A DNA stretch of 64,000 bases from Coffea arabica. Taxonomy: Eukaryota > Streptophyta > Magnoliopsida > Gentianales > Rubiaceae. Under the pieces are notes generated by a model. That model worked only from the letters and a program-made list of their open reading frames with translations, did not search any database and was not told the DNA's origin. The DNA is taken from contig NC_092323.1 of the NCBI RefSeq assembly GCF_036785885.1, positions 744,001 to 808,000 of the forward strand, in the 5' to 3' direction. The translations under genes and the position numbers were made by a program. Positions 50,401-61,830 of this stretch are shown piece after piece. Every line of letters begins with the position of its first letter. Position 1 is the first letter of the stretch.

Positions 50401-53400
50401 CAATTGCAACAACATCAACAAGAGGTGTCATCACCTCTCTTACATGTGTATCTTTTATCTCTAACACATTTTCAATCATGTCCTGAAAGAGTCAAATCAA
50501 ATGCTGTTCTCATAGGCAAATTACATTTTTCAACGGGATGCATCAAAACAGCTCAGAAAATGAAAACAAAATTAAGCATTGGATGATCAACTGCTCTACT
50601 GTTTAGTTTAACATGTATATCTTGAAATTTGACGTGTACAATGCTCCTGTGATTGTAAAAGTCTCAACCCATGTTTTTAAATAGCAGAGAATTGCTCCTA
50701 TAATTCATATGGCCTCTATGCATGAAACATTATGAAAAAAAGAAGTGAGTGCATTACTAGCCTGTTCTTCCTCCTCAATTGCCCCACTTAACTCTGCTCC
50801 ACGCAACATTAACTTCAATTCATCTTCAGTAACATATGGTTCACTAGTACATTAAGAAGAAGGCCAAAAAGCAGAGTCAAACGAGAATCCAATTTACATC
50901 TGAAACATGAATAATAGCAATAAACAGTAACAAAAACTTGTAGTGAAAATTAGTGGCACTGTTCAAGCATAGTTTGAACATTTTATTGTGTACAGATTGT
51001 TTGAAAGCCATTCAAAGCAAGCAGATTAAAAGAATTAAACTGTTTGAAAGCTACAGGGTACTGAAAGAGTCCTTAGAGTTACGAATTATACATCGTAGGA
51101 TTCTTGGCACTAGAAAGCTTGATGGCACATGACCGTCCTCCTTAAAGGGGACTAAGTCCTAATTTTCCTCATCCTCATTAGAACTCTTCTTTACTGGCGC
51201 TAGCCAGGCAAAATTCAGATAAAAAAATAACCAAACATAAACAAATGAGATAGTGTTGAAAGTCCAAGTAAATTACTGATGCAGTGTACTAAATTGGCCA
51301 TCTCATGGAAGTTAGAAAATGTCAGAAAATTTTGTATGCTGAGACATACCTTCTTCCCTTCAAACCAAGGAGTTTCAGCATTCCCATTGACAAATATGTG
51401 ACCACTCTTCCTACAGGATACAGTATCAAGGAAAGCCACGCCACAGGCCTGACCTAGATACATTTACGATACATCTAGTCAAATGCACTTGATAGCAGAA
51501 TATCTTCACACATACAGAGAGATACAGTAACGAGTTGGTAATTTTACAAAAAGAAACAATCTTCCAATCCTTATTAGCTTAAAATTTTTACTAAAACGAA
51601 ACAAGTTTAACTTACCACAAACCTAGCAACATCGGTGGCATTATGAACAGCTATACTTTTTGGAGTAATTTCAGTGAGGAGCAAAATAGCCACCTGGCAA
51701 CATTGTGGACAAGGGGTTTATATCAGTACACCACATAGAAGTCTTATTACTCACAGCTAAAATTGATGTTAACCCAGGGGAAAGAAGGGAACGAGACGTC
51801 CTTGTCATTGTACCAGAAGAAATGCAAGAACCTCTTTAATCCAACAATCAAAATTTTTAATCTTATGCATTATTTTCTTACTAAAATTTTTAACTTCCTT
51901 TATTGACGATAATTACAAATTTCTGAACTCCAATCACCAGCTCTAATAAGGCGTACCCTTTTTCAACACTTCAAATTCATTCATTAGTGACCATTTAATC
52001 TGCTGTAATTCTCACAAGTTAAAACCTTTTCCAATCCTAGCCCTGATGTCCCATTAAGATTGATAGAAAAAAATTTTACATCATAATTACAAGATATGGA
52101 AAATAAGAAAATGAACAGAAGTTTAGTTTGATGAAAAGGAGACTAACATGCAACTTTTGGCTCAACATGAAAGGAAAAAATATCAATGTAGGTCAATTTA
52201 CTGCCACCCATAGCAAGTTTTCAAGCATGCCTTAGGACACTAAAACTGCCAAGACTTTTATCAATATTTTGTTTCAAGAGCATCAGACAATAAGAGAAAT
52301 TCCTACAAGAAAGACACAGGAACCACGACCCTGAGATCAATATCTACAATGGAATACTGAAACATCTTCAGAAACAGAAAAATTTATCAAAAATTTTTTT
52401 ACTGCAAACTGTGAGATTCTCAGTTGACAAACTCAGAGAGATCCATACATACCGTCATTACTCCAGTTGCAGCACTCACACCAGCTTCACCAAATATTGC
52501 CGTTGCAGCCTCTGTAACCAATGCCGTAGCTCCAATATTAACCACGCTGAGTACATAAATGAAATCTACAATAAGAGATAATGCTTGTCTTCAACTGGAG
52601 AAAACAGAATAGTCATAGTACATTTACAAAAAGAGAGCAGTACGTTGTGCCAATGAGGATAGTCGTCAAAAACCGAGTAACATCGCTACGGAGCATTTTA
52701 AAAACACCATTTTCAGATTCTTTTTCAGCTAGCTCCCGCACCTGGCATATTTAAAGTCTCAAATACTATCATGTAGAGAAATTAAGCAGGGAACAGAAAA
52801 GGTAAGAGAGACATCATCTATATAATTTGCAATAGTATTGCAATCAATACCCAAATAAAACTCTTCAGAAAAGAAGCAACTACTAGCATTTATAAGCCTG
52901 AAAGTCAGTGTTCTCCACATATGTTACATTTTTTTTTTAAATTTTTTTATAATTACACAATAGATCTATACTGGAAGGATTAGTTATTTGTTTCAATAAC
53001 TCTTGGATAATGGAACATTAGCGAAAACAATATCGCGCTCCCAAAATCTGAAATAGCTTAAATTTGATACTATTATTGTATAAAAGTTTCGTTTACTAAC
53101 AGGGTTCTAACTTCACCGTTCAGGATAAAACAGGAAACAGAACCAACAGATGCAATAAAGAAACCAACATTTGCTAACCATATTTCAGCGTTTACAGTGG
53201 AGCAGAAAGTTGATACCTTCCAAGGCCAAAGAGTAGTTATAGAGGTCTCAGCCATGGAGAAAAATGCCGATAAACCCAACAACGCAGCCAGAACCAGACC
53301 TTGCTCCTTAAAAACCCTAAGAACCTGCAAAACCTTAGGCCAAGAACTCCTCAACGCCATCCCACTCCTCTCAAAAACGCCATTCCATCCCGCATTCAGT

Positions 53401-53816
53401 ACTCCCTCCACCGCCACCGCTTTGCGACACGACAACACCATAAAGCCACAAATAAACACTGCCAAAACCAATCCTCTCCTCAATGAAACCTCCACAAAAC
53501 CTGAATTCGTCCCTGCCACTGCCGTCCCCGAAGATTTTTCCACATTCTCCCCCTCGTAATCCCTACTAATTGCTAACGAACCACTAAAAGCTTCAATTTT
53601 CGGACTAATTCTAATCCGTTGGGAATTGAATAGATTTCTCGAACTGTGGGATGAAGTGGAGTTGATAATTGTGGGGCGGTAAGTGTAAACTCCGTTTCTC
53701 GAGGGAAATTTGGGGAAAATTTTGAAAGTCAAAGTTCGGAAATTGCGAAATGGGGGTTTGGGAACGGTTACAGATGTGGAGCGACCGAGGAGCGAAGCTT
53801 CTACCGCTGCATCCAT
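47467..53816 (-). CDS. Chloroplast DUF21 / CBS / CorC-HlyC membrane protein (CNNM-type Mg transporter family)
   Basis: Fourteen exons on the minus strand: 53816-53217, 52741-52644, 52546-52453, 51693-51616, 51453-51350, 50843-50762, 50482-50343, 50255-50177, 50060-49997, 49371-49280, 49178-49113, 48248-48132, 47983-47804 and 47715-47467. They give 2043 nt and 680 residues with consistent phases. Order: a Ser/Arg-rich transit peptide (to about 75), a hydrophobic helix (RRGLVLAVFICGFMVL), the DUF21 membrane domain (about 180-320), a CBS pair (about 355-495, with TPLVDVVAIDASATL) and a CorC/HlyC domain (about 515-600, with GYIVMRAQGIYDVDANT). The tail is acidic. It is the orthologue group of Arabidopsis At1g55930/At3g13070, placed among chloroplast magnesium-release type transporters. 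The start at 53816 is preferred; an in-frame Met at 53864 would add 16 residues. Intron 6 starts with GC instead of GT. Confidence 0.93.
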
Positions 53817-54728
53817 TTTTTTTCCCTTTTCTGTTTGTTTGTAAAATACAAATATTAATTCCAAAAGAAGGAAAAAAATGAAGCTAATTTAAAGGAGGAA
53901 GAAGAGGAGCTAGGGTTTTTTGCGGAGTTTGAAGCGGTGAAATCGAACAGCTGGGGAGGTCATCGCGGTGGTGGTGGTGGTGGTGGTTTTGTTCTTCTTT
54001 TCAACCAAACATGGAAGGATTTTTTTTTTTTTTTCCTACAGTACAGGCAACTGGGTGGCGCGGACTTTGGAGCGAAATGACGCCAAATGCCCCTGCAACT
54101 TGCATTTTCGTATCTTTGTCCTTTTCTACAAATAGTCGATAGGCGGACCGCAGACCTCTCCCATTAAAAGAAAAATGGGCTGAGATTCGTTGTTGCAGTA
54201 GGGGTATTTAGAAGCTCAGGCCCACCTTCGTTTTGCCCTCCAAACGAAGACCCTCCCATGATTTCCAGTTGGGCTCGTGCTTATTAGCTGGGATTCTGCA
54301 GGTCTCCTCCTTGCCCTTATAATTCCTCAAAACGTTGTCATTTTATGTGACTTCTTTAATATTCATATGGATGCGTAATTTGATGATAATTTAGTTTTCA
54401 TCGATTTTTCGTGACCCTGTTGGGTAACCTCTTAGTATAAGTTAGAGTAGAACTAAGACTAGAAGTTAGACAAAAAAAAAAAAAATTCCTCGACAAAAGT
54501 TACATACTAGTAGCAAGGTACTAGCAAACAGTTTTTTTTTTTTTTTTTTTTTTCATATTCTAGTATAGTAAATTACTGTCTACTCTTTTGGTGGGAAGTA
54601 ATTGTTCTACTTATATATTTAAAATTTACTCGTACAACAAAGTAATAATAGCATACATCAGATCAAATAAAATAATAGTACATGCCAAACTGCAAAGCTC
54701 CGTAACAGCCCCAAAACCACATTTAGAA
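53817..54728. other. Promoter of the DUF21 gene and 3' region of the first P450
   Basis: A GGT/GTG trinucleotide run at about 53966-53987 lies in the presumed leader or promoter of the DUF21 gene. A T run at about 54532-54553 lies nearer the P450. No gene is seen in between. Confidence 0.5.
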
Positions 54729-56480
54729 TTATTCCAGAAAGGAACAGCTACTGGGAATTGGAATCAAATACAGGTCATTTTTCCTCCTCACTGTCAAAGC
54801 AAAGCCCTCACTCATGTCCAGTTGCTCTGGCTTCTGTTCATTTGGGAGTTTCCAGTCAAAATGATACAGTAGCTGTGCAAGTTGTAGTTCAATACTAGCT
54901 AAAGCAAATGATATGCCTGGACATATCCTTCTTCCAGCTCCAAAAGGCATGTATTTGAAATCATTCCCATGATAATCACTTGGACAATCAAGGAATCTCT
55001 CCGGCTTGAATTTCTCAGCTTCAGTCCAGTATTTGGAATCCCTGCCAAGAGCCCAGGCGTTGATAATAACTCTTGTATTTACAGGTATGACATAACCATT
55101 AACTTCACATTGTTCACTGTTTTCCCTTGGAAGCAACAGTGGTGCTGAGGGATGTAGCCTCAGGGTTTCTTTTACCACTGCTTGCAAGTATTCTAGTTCA
55201 TGAAGCCTTGATTCATCAACATTTCTTCTTCTGTCATAAACTTCTCTTACCTCGTCTTGTGCCCTTTTCATGATGTCTGGATTTTTCAACATTTCGGACA
55301 TGACCCATTCCACGGTTGTGGATGATGTCTCGCTTCCTGCACTGAAAATGTCCTGAAGATTGGTGGACAAGGCAGAGGATAGTTTTTAGATTAATCTCAC
55401 TGCATTTTCGAGCTGGATAAGAAGAGCAAAGCTCAGTTGAATTCCATTAGTGTAATATGCAACACCAGAAAGTGGTAAAGTAGAATCATCTATCCTTGCT
55501 TTCAAGATGAAAAGCTCTCTTTGAACTACAGTAAAGCAATTTAAAGAATGAAAATAATTGCCAATTTGATAGGTAAATGTTTCACTCACCATGACGACTG
55601 ATTTGATGCTGCTATTGGTTAGTGAGGTTCCAGATTCACCAGATTTTTGGATGTTAAGAAGAACATCCACTAGATCCTCTTCTGCTTTTTCATCTGTACC
55701 TCTTGTCTTTAAGCTTTTCTCTTTATGGTCGTTGACAATGTTTTCAAGTATTGCATCGATGTTCTTGTGTAACCTCCTGAGCTTGGGATTCAATTGACTA
55801 ATGACTTGAATGATTTCGACCGAAGGATACATGTCAGCTATGGTGAAGCCTGCAGCGATTATTATAGCTTCCTTTACGAGAGAGATGAAGTCTTCTTGGT
55901 ATTTGCTCTTCTTGCCAAAGGCAGCCCGTGCGGTAATCCCATATGTTAAAGATAAAATCTTGCTGCTAAGATTGATTGTTGAACCCCTGTTGGAGGAAAT
56001 TGATTCAATTAGATTCATTACCTCCTCTTCTCTAATGGATCGGAAAGTCTGAACGCGCTGGGGACTTAAAAGTTCCGTCTTGCAGATTCTACGCAGCTGT
56101 CTCCAGTAATTACCAAATGGAGAAAAGGCAATGTCAGTACAATCATAATTGAGTATCCTGCCCGATAGAAGCCGAGGCCTATTGGCAAAAATGATATCAT
56201 GTGTTTTCATGAACTCTTCGGCAACTTCTGGTGAAGACACGATGAGAGTGGAAGCCTGACCAAGCTTAAGGTGCATCAGCGGTCCATATTGGTTGGCCAA
56301 GTCTCTCAGGATATGATGCATTTGTGAGCCACCAAGATGGTGCAAGTTTCCTATAATCGGCAGTGGCTTCGGCCCTGGAGGCAATTTCAGAGCAGACTCC
56401 TTGCCTTTGTACGGATTGAGAAGCTTTACTAGCATGAACGAAAAGAGGAGGAATATGCAGACGGTGGTGAGGAACTCCAT
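54729..56480 (-). CDS. Cytochrome P450, CYP71 clan (CYP71D-like), intact
   Basis: Two exons on the minus strand (56480-55590 and 55352-54729) join in phase 0 at the CYP71 family's conserved intron just before the I-helix, giving 504 residues. Seen in order: an N-terminal membrane anchor (FLTTVCIFLLFSFMLVKLL), the hinge PPGPKPLPIIGN, the helix C motif WRQLRR, the I-helix oxygen-binding motif AGSETSST, the K-helix KETLR (ExxR), PERF, and the haem loop [10 protein letters not shown]. All P450 signatures are intact, so it should be an ER-bound haem monooxygenase. CYP71D enzymes often oxidise terpenoids, alkaloids or other specialised metabolites, but the substrate cannot be read from sequence. 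A Mutator-like element sits about 110 bp upstream of the start codon. Confidence 0.93.
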
Positions 56481-56822
56481 GAGGACCGGGGAGAAAGTTG
56501 ATCTGTTGTATTTTGCAGGAAATCAAATGGCCCAAGAGAGTGAGCAGATCATGGTTGCCAATATTGACTTTGTAGAGTCGCTTTCGAAGGGCAAAATTCC
56601 CGCTTGGATCCTCGGTGACATATCTTGAGTGCCAATTCAATGTCACCTCTAATATTGTGTCAAGTGTCCTGTTATTATTTACATTTTAATTTTTTAATAA
56701 TTCAAATTGATTTGATTTAATACAAATTTTTTCTATCCTCTAAAACTTTGAACCAAAATTAACCGGCGGTCTAATTAAAATACCATCACTTTTGAGTTAA
56801 CTACTCACGATCTGGGGAAAAA

Positions 56823-56999
56823 GAAAAAGAAAACCTAAGCAATTGAGCCACCAAAGTCTTTCATCGGTGATTGCTTTGAACAAAGCCAAAAAGAGACAAA
56901 GTCCCTGGAAGCTTGTGGCACCGTTGCCCAATAAGCTAAAAGTTGAGAAAAGACCTTGCATCACCACTCTAAAGTTTTGCCTGCGTTTTAATGCCAAGA
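56823..56999 (+). other. Second possible captured segment in the Mutator-like element
   Basis: A plus-strand open stretch of roughly 58 codons contains LSSVIALNKAKKRQSPWKLV and RPCITTLKFCLRFNAKR and ends at AGAGGTGACT, which could be a splice donor. Basic, mixed sequence of this kind suggests an exon from a second unrelated gene. I cannot name the source. Confidence 0.3.
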
Positions 57000-57113
57000 G
57001 GTGACTTTTCTTCCCCTTTCTTGGATAACGAGATTCTCCTCCATATTGCTGTCAAGGACGATTGCTGGAGCGAACATCAGCAAGGGAATTAAAAAGATAT
57101 TTTATTACTATCT

Positions 57114-57398
57114 TCAATTCTTCCCCTTTCTGGGCAGAGGCTGCGGGGACCAGCGGACGGAGGTGACGAAAGGGGAGAGGGAAGGAGTAGCAGAGGTAGC
57201 AGCAGTAGATGGAGGAGGGAGAGGAATTGTGGCAACTAACTGCATAGAATGGGTATCGACAATGGATACAGAGCTGCCGGCGGCGTAAGCAAGGAGACCG
57301 GCGAGAGATAGGTCGGCGGCACCGCCATTGTTGCGAGAAGGTGGACCGGGAAGCATGCTATCCCAAGATTCATTTAAAGGTCGCGGAATTGATGCCAT
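57114..57398 (-). pseudogene. WDR11-like N-terminal exon fragment captured in the Mutator-like element
   Basis: Ninety-four codons read MASIPRPLNESWDSMLPG, then PPSRNNGGAADLSLAGLLAY, AAGSSVSIVDTHSMQLVATI and SPFVTSVRWSPQPLPR. This matches the start of plant WDR11-type WD40 proteins as I remember them (PSDSWDCMLPGPPSRNN, ADLSPSGLLAFASGSSVSVVD). The similarity stops after LPR and the frame ends soon after, so only the beginning of the parent gene is present. About 120 bases of leader-like sequence precede the ATG, so the capture included 5' UTR. The parent gene is not in this window. Confidence 0.85.
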
Positions 57399-57906
57399 GA
57401 TCCTCGTTGAATCAGATGATGTGATACTAAATTTTGAATGGAATGAATTGGAAGGATGGGGAGTAGTGTTGAGAGATCTTGAGGTTCATCGTCCTGATGG
57501 GTAGAGAAAACTTGGTAAATGAATTAGACCGGTGGTTAATTTTGGTTAAAAGGTTCAGAGAATAGAGAAAATTTGTATTAAATCAAATCAATTTGAATTA
57601 TTTAAAAGTTAAAATACAAATAATAACAGGATATTTGGCGTAATATTAGAGGTAGCATTGGATTGTCATTCAAAATATGTCACCGAGGATCCCAAGTGCA
57701 AAATTCCACGCCAGATGATTAAGGTTGATTCCAATGAAGGCAAAACAGTCGTTTTACCGTTTTACTAAATTCTCACAGGGCGGCAGAACCTCAATGGATA
57801 TCCAATCCATTTACCAGCTTATACTTTTTCAAGAGGGCTTGGGGACACTTGTCCATCTATTTGATGTGCATTTGTGGGATTGGCTGTATTGAATGTGGGG
57901 ATAGAC

Positions 57907-58438
57907 TAGAGTTGTAATCGAGTCAAGTCGAGCTCGAGTATCGCCATACTTGAGCTCGACTCGACATACAGTTAGGGTGCTCGAGCTTGAGCTCGAGCGA
58001 GTAGTATTATTGGAACTCGAGCTCGAGTTCGAAGCTTGCTCGCAGTACTCGAGCTCGACTTGCATGGGTTCGAGTCCATTCGAGCCTATTTTCTTAATAT
58101 TTTTTAAGCAAAATGATATTATTGTCCTTTTAAAATTTTTATATGACTTGAAACATTTCGTAAATTCGACAATTCTTTTGGATATAAGGGTAATTTTATA
58201 ATAATAAAATAATAATATATTAAATAATTAAAATTAAAAATATTAAATAATTAAAATTAAAATGCTCGATAAGGCTCGTCGAGCCTTCGAGCATCGCTTC
58301 TGGATGCTCGATCTCGACTCGACAGCCTTATCGAGCTACTCGAACTCGGTTTGACCGAGTTCGAGTCAAGCTTTTGACCGAACTCGCGAGCAACTCGGTT
58401 CGATTACAGCCCTAGTGCTCGGTTCGATTACAGCCCTA
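57907..58438. mobile_element. Non-autonomous hAT-like element 1 with GAGCTCGAG-rich subterminal repeats
   Basis: The ends are TAGAGTTGTAATCGAGTC and, inverted, TAGGGCTGTAATCGAACC. The flanks are GGATAGAC (57899-57906) and GGACAGAC (58439-58446), an 8-bp target duplication with one difference, as expected for hAT. Both arms are dense in GAGCTCGAG/CTCGAGCTC words and the centre is AT-rich. The last 24 bases are duplicated in tandem (CTCGGTTCGATTACAGCCCT twice). There is no transposase. The frames at 57829-58201 merely translate the repeats. Confidence 0.88.
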
Positions 58439-58809
58439 GGACAGACGATCTTATCTACTTGTGATTGATCTTGTGGCTTGTGCAGAGCCATGTAATTTCT
58501 ATCCTGAAGCAGATGATGAAAAACTGTAATTCATGGGCGAGAAAAACCTCTACCCAATTCAAAATGGCAAAACCTGGACAGCAGGAAATTTTTTTTTCCA
58601 TCCCAGTATACAAAGTTTGCTGAACTTTGTCAAGTAGGATAATAAAATGCATATAACTTCAATCGACTTGTAAATTGTAATAGGTCTGTAAGTCCGAATT
58701 TTGAAAGACGGATAACGGATTTGAATCATAAAATTGTATCAATGGCAGTGTCTCATGAGATTGATCTGTTGAAATTAAACAATCTTGGCCTGGTAAATGG
58801 ACCAAGTTC
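58439..58809. other. 3' flank of the second P450
   Basis: Between hAT element 1 and the stop codon of the interrupted P450 there is AT-rich sequence that probably includes the old 3' UTR. No other feature is seen. Confidence 0.5.
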
Positions 58810-61276
58810 TTATGCCAATAAAGAACCAGTTTTGTAGGGAACTGCAACCAATTGCAGATCATTTTTTCGCCTGACAGTCAAACCAAAGGCCTCGGCCATG
58901 TCTAGCTGCTCGTTCTTCAGTTTTCCTGGAAGTTTCCAGTCAAAATGATAGAGCAATTGTGCAAGTAGCAGCTCCATTGATGCTAGACCAAGTGCTATGC
59001 CTGGACATATCCTTCTTCCAGCTAGGGGTGCAAACGAGGCGAACTCGAGTCGAGCTTTGGCTAAACGAGTCGAGCTCGAGTCGAGTTTTGGCTAAACGAG
59101 CCGAGCTTGAGTTAATTTTGTGAAGTTCGATCTCGAGCTCGAGCTCGACGAGCTCAAAATATCAAGTTCGAGCTCGAGCTCGAGTCAAATTCGAGTCGAA
59201 CTTGAGCTCGAGCTTAAAAAATAAAAAAAATAATTATTATTATTTTATTTTTTAAAAATAAAAAATAAATATTTATTTTTAAAAGTGAATAAAATATTAA
59301 TTTTTTTAATAAATAATAAAATATTAGGAATATATATGTAATTTTACTATTAAATAAAAAATAAAAAATAAAAAATAAATATACAATTGAGCTCGCGAGC
59401 GCTTAATGTTTTTGAGCTCGAGCTCGAGCTCGAGATCGACTTAATTGGCTCGAGCTCGACTCGAACTCAATATTGACGAGCTCGAGTCGAGCTCGTATTC
59501 AAGCCGCTCGCGATCGGCTCGTGAGCGGCTCGATTCGCGAAACACCCCTACTTCCAGCGCCAAATGGGATATATTTGAGATCTTTCCCCTGGTAATCGAT
59601 TGTAGAATCGAGAAACCTCTCAGGCTTGAATTTCTCAGCATCAGTCCAGTGCCTGGGATCCCTGCTAATTGCCCAAGCATTGATGATAACTCTGGTTTTT
59701 GTAGGTATTTCAAATCCATTAATGTTGCATTGCTCGCTACTTTCCCTTGGGAGTAACAGCGGAACAGGGGGATGTAGTCTAAAAGTTTCTTTGATCACTG
59801 CTTGCAGGTACTTTAATTCATGAAGTCCTGACTCCCGGACATTTCCGCTTCCATCAAAAGCTTTTCTCACTTCTTCTTGTGCCTTTTTCATCACCCCTGG
59901 ATTTTTTAACATTTCCGACATAGCCCACTCCACTGCTGTAGATGACGTCTCACTCCCAGCACTGAAAATGTCCTGAAACAAGGCAATCAACTCTTAGTGC
60001 AATTCATAAAGGACGTAAGATCAGGGTTTTGGCAACAGCAATTATGCTTTGAAAGCTAAAATGCAAGATTCAGATGAACCAAAATTGGCATTTATTTGCA
60101 ATGCCAGCTTTTGAGCTTGGTCTTTAATCCTTCTTCCAAAACTCAAATGCCTTGCAATTCTATTATTTTTATAACACTTCTAGGTGATATTAGTTATATT
60201 TCCCCTACTAAAAGGCTTATTTTTTTAACCACATGACGACTAACCTGAATCACACTTTTCTTTTCATCTGAATTATACATGAAAATGGCAAGCATGTTCT
60301 TCTCAGCAAGCTGGTAGCTAGCGCAGTAAACAAATTGCAAAAATTCATTACTTTCTTTCTGAATGAAAATTGATAAATATCACTCACTCACCAGTATGAC
60401 TGCTTTTATATTGTCCTTGGTCAAGGGGATCCCAGAATCACCGGATTTTTGGGCGTTTATAAGGACATCAACCAGATCTTCCTTTGTTGCTCCATCCGTG
60501 GGAACTATTTGTCGACTTTTCTGCGCATGGTCATCAACTATGTTTTCAAGGATTTTGTCAAGAGCCCTGTGCATTTTATTCAACTTAGGACTCATTTCAC
60601 TTATCACTTGAATGATTTTGACTGAAGGATACACATCCGCTGCATTAAAACCTGAATTCATCTTTAAAGCTACCTCCATGAGTGAGATGAATTCTTCTTG
60701 GTACTTGCTCTTCTTGCCGAAAGCAACTCTTGCAACAAGGCCATACGTAAACGAGAAGATTTTTCTGCTAATATTAACTGTTGATCCCTGATTTGAGGAA
60801 ATATCTCTGATGAAATTGAGGACCTCCTCTTCTCTAATTGGCCGAAAACTCAGGACGCATTTCGTGCTTAAGAGCTCCATGACACAGATTTTGCGCAGCT
60901 GTCTCCAGTATTCCCCAAATGGAGCAAATGCAATGTTAGTGCAATCGTAATTGAAAATCCTCACGCTTATCAGTTGAGGCCTGTTGACAAATTGGAGATC
61001 ATGTGTTTTCATGAACTCTTCAGCAACCTCTGGAGAAGTTACCACCAGCGTGGATACTTCACCTAGCTTTAGGTGCATCAGTGGCCCATACTTAATGGCC
61101 AAATCTCTTAGGGTTCGATGTGCTAGAGAGCCAAAGAGCTGATGCATGTTTCCAATAATTGGAAGTGGTTTTGGGCCTGGAGGCATCTTCAGATCTGATT
61201 TAATGGGCGATCTTTTCAGAAGCTTGATTAGCATGAAGAGAAAGATAAAGAAGGCAATGACCGTGATGAACTCCAT
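58810..61276 (-). pseudogene. Cytochrome P450 (CYP71D-like) interrupted by a hAT element in its haem-binding loop
   Basis: This is the second member of the cluster, closely similar to the intact gene. Exon 1 is 61276-60392 (295 codons; anchor MEFITVIAFFIFLFMLIKLL, hinge PPGPKPLPIIGN). Exon 2 starts at 59972 and holds [24 protein letters not shown] and PERF. The coding sequence reaches PFGAG and is then broken by 59023-59550. Beyond the element it resumes with [16 protein letters not shown] and runs to a stop at 58810. With the element and one target copy discounted, exon 2 is 627 nt (209 codons with stop) and the frame is continuous, so no other damage is visible. In the allele shown, translation leaves the P450 frame 17 codons into the element and loses the haem-ligand Cys. 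The insertion therefore looks recent. Confidence 0.92.
59023..59550. mobile_element. Non-autonomous hAT element 2 inserted in a P450 exon
   Basis: The 528-bp element starts TAGGGGTG and ends CACCCCTA, the typical hAT terminal inverted repeat. It is flanked by perfect 8-bp duplications CTTCCAGC (59015-59022 and 59551-59558), which are P450 codons. Both arms are filled with GAGCTCGAG/GAGTCGAG words (59037-59217 and 59391-59530), and the centre (about 59218-59390) is almost pure A/T. No transposase is encoded. The perfect target duplication points to a recent insertion. Confidence 0.95.
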
Positions 61277-61830
61277 GAGGGTTGAAACTTGAAACGACAA
61301 AGTGCTAACAATGGGTTGAATAAAAAACTGGAAGAAATGGTTTTTTGAATGCTTCGCATCCAATTAACTGGAAGAAAAGATTGAAAGATTGCAACTACTT
61401 ATTTTTTCAAGTGACTGGAGGAAGTAATATCTTATAGGCATACACGGTTTATCTGGGAACGAAGACAAAATTGTCTTTAGTTTATGAGGCAGCTTACGCA
61501 GGAGATGATCCGCGTACCTAATTGTTTATTTTGATTTGTCTGATACGATTTGGTTTTAAGCCATTAATCTAAGCGACCCGCTATAAATTACTTGTCTATG
61601 GATTCAACTTTTCTGTGCTTAGCTGCTGCACTGAAAAACGGATCCAAGGCACTAAAATCTTTTGACCACTAGCCTAAATATCAATTCATGAGTGCAACTG
61701 GTGCTTATATGAGAGCTTTAGGTAATTAGCTAATGAAATATTCATCAACTTTAAGAGGTTAAGGTTAATTCCAGATAATCTTATTTCCTTGCAAGCAATT
61801 ATTCAACCCGCAGATGAAAAACATGAAACA
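61277..61830. other. Promoter of the second P450 and intergenic DNA
   Basis: The upstream region of the interrupted P450. I see no conserved element or gene in it. Confidence 0.45.

Larger units (their letters stand above)
56601..57697. mobile_element. Mutator-like element with long inverted arms and captured gene sequence (Pack-MULE type)
   Basis: The inverted arms are 56601-56776 and 57522-57697, each 176 bp and highly similar, sharing CCTCGGTGACATAT, CCTGTTATTATTT, AATTCAAATTGATTTGATTT and CAAAATTAACC. Directly outside both arms is the same 10-mer, GCAAAATTCC (56591-56600 and 57698-57707), a target duplication within the 8-11 bp Mutator range. The interior (56777-57521) has no transposase and contains a host-derived exon fragment of a WDR11-like gene. 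Long arms, duplication length and captured exon together define a Pack-MULE. The arms differ by scattered substitutions, so it is not brand new. Confidence 0.92.

Noticed and set aside
57001-57288. 95-codon plus-strand frame
   Set aside because: It is antisense to the captured WDR11-like exon, which has the recognisable protein sequence on the minus strand.
57829-58201. Open frames on both strands rich in Ser/Leu/Glu, such as VLELELERVVLLELELEFE
   Set aside because: They are translations of the GAGCTCGAG repeats of hAT element 1 and do not represent a gene.
59441-59756. Arg/Ser/Glu-rich open frames across the P450 and repeat junction
   Set aside because: They read partly through hAT element 2 and partly through antisense of the P450 exon.
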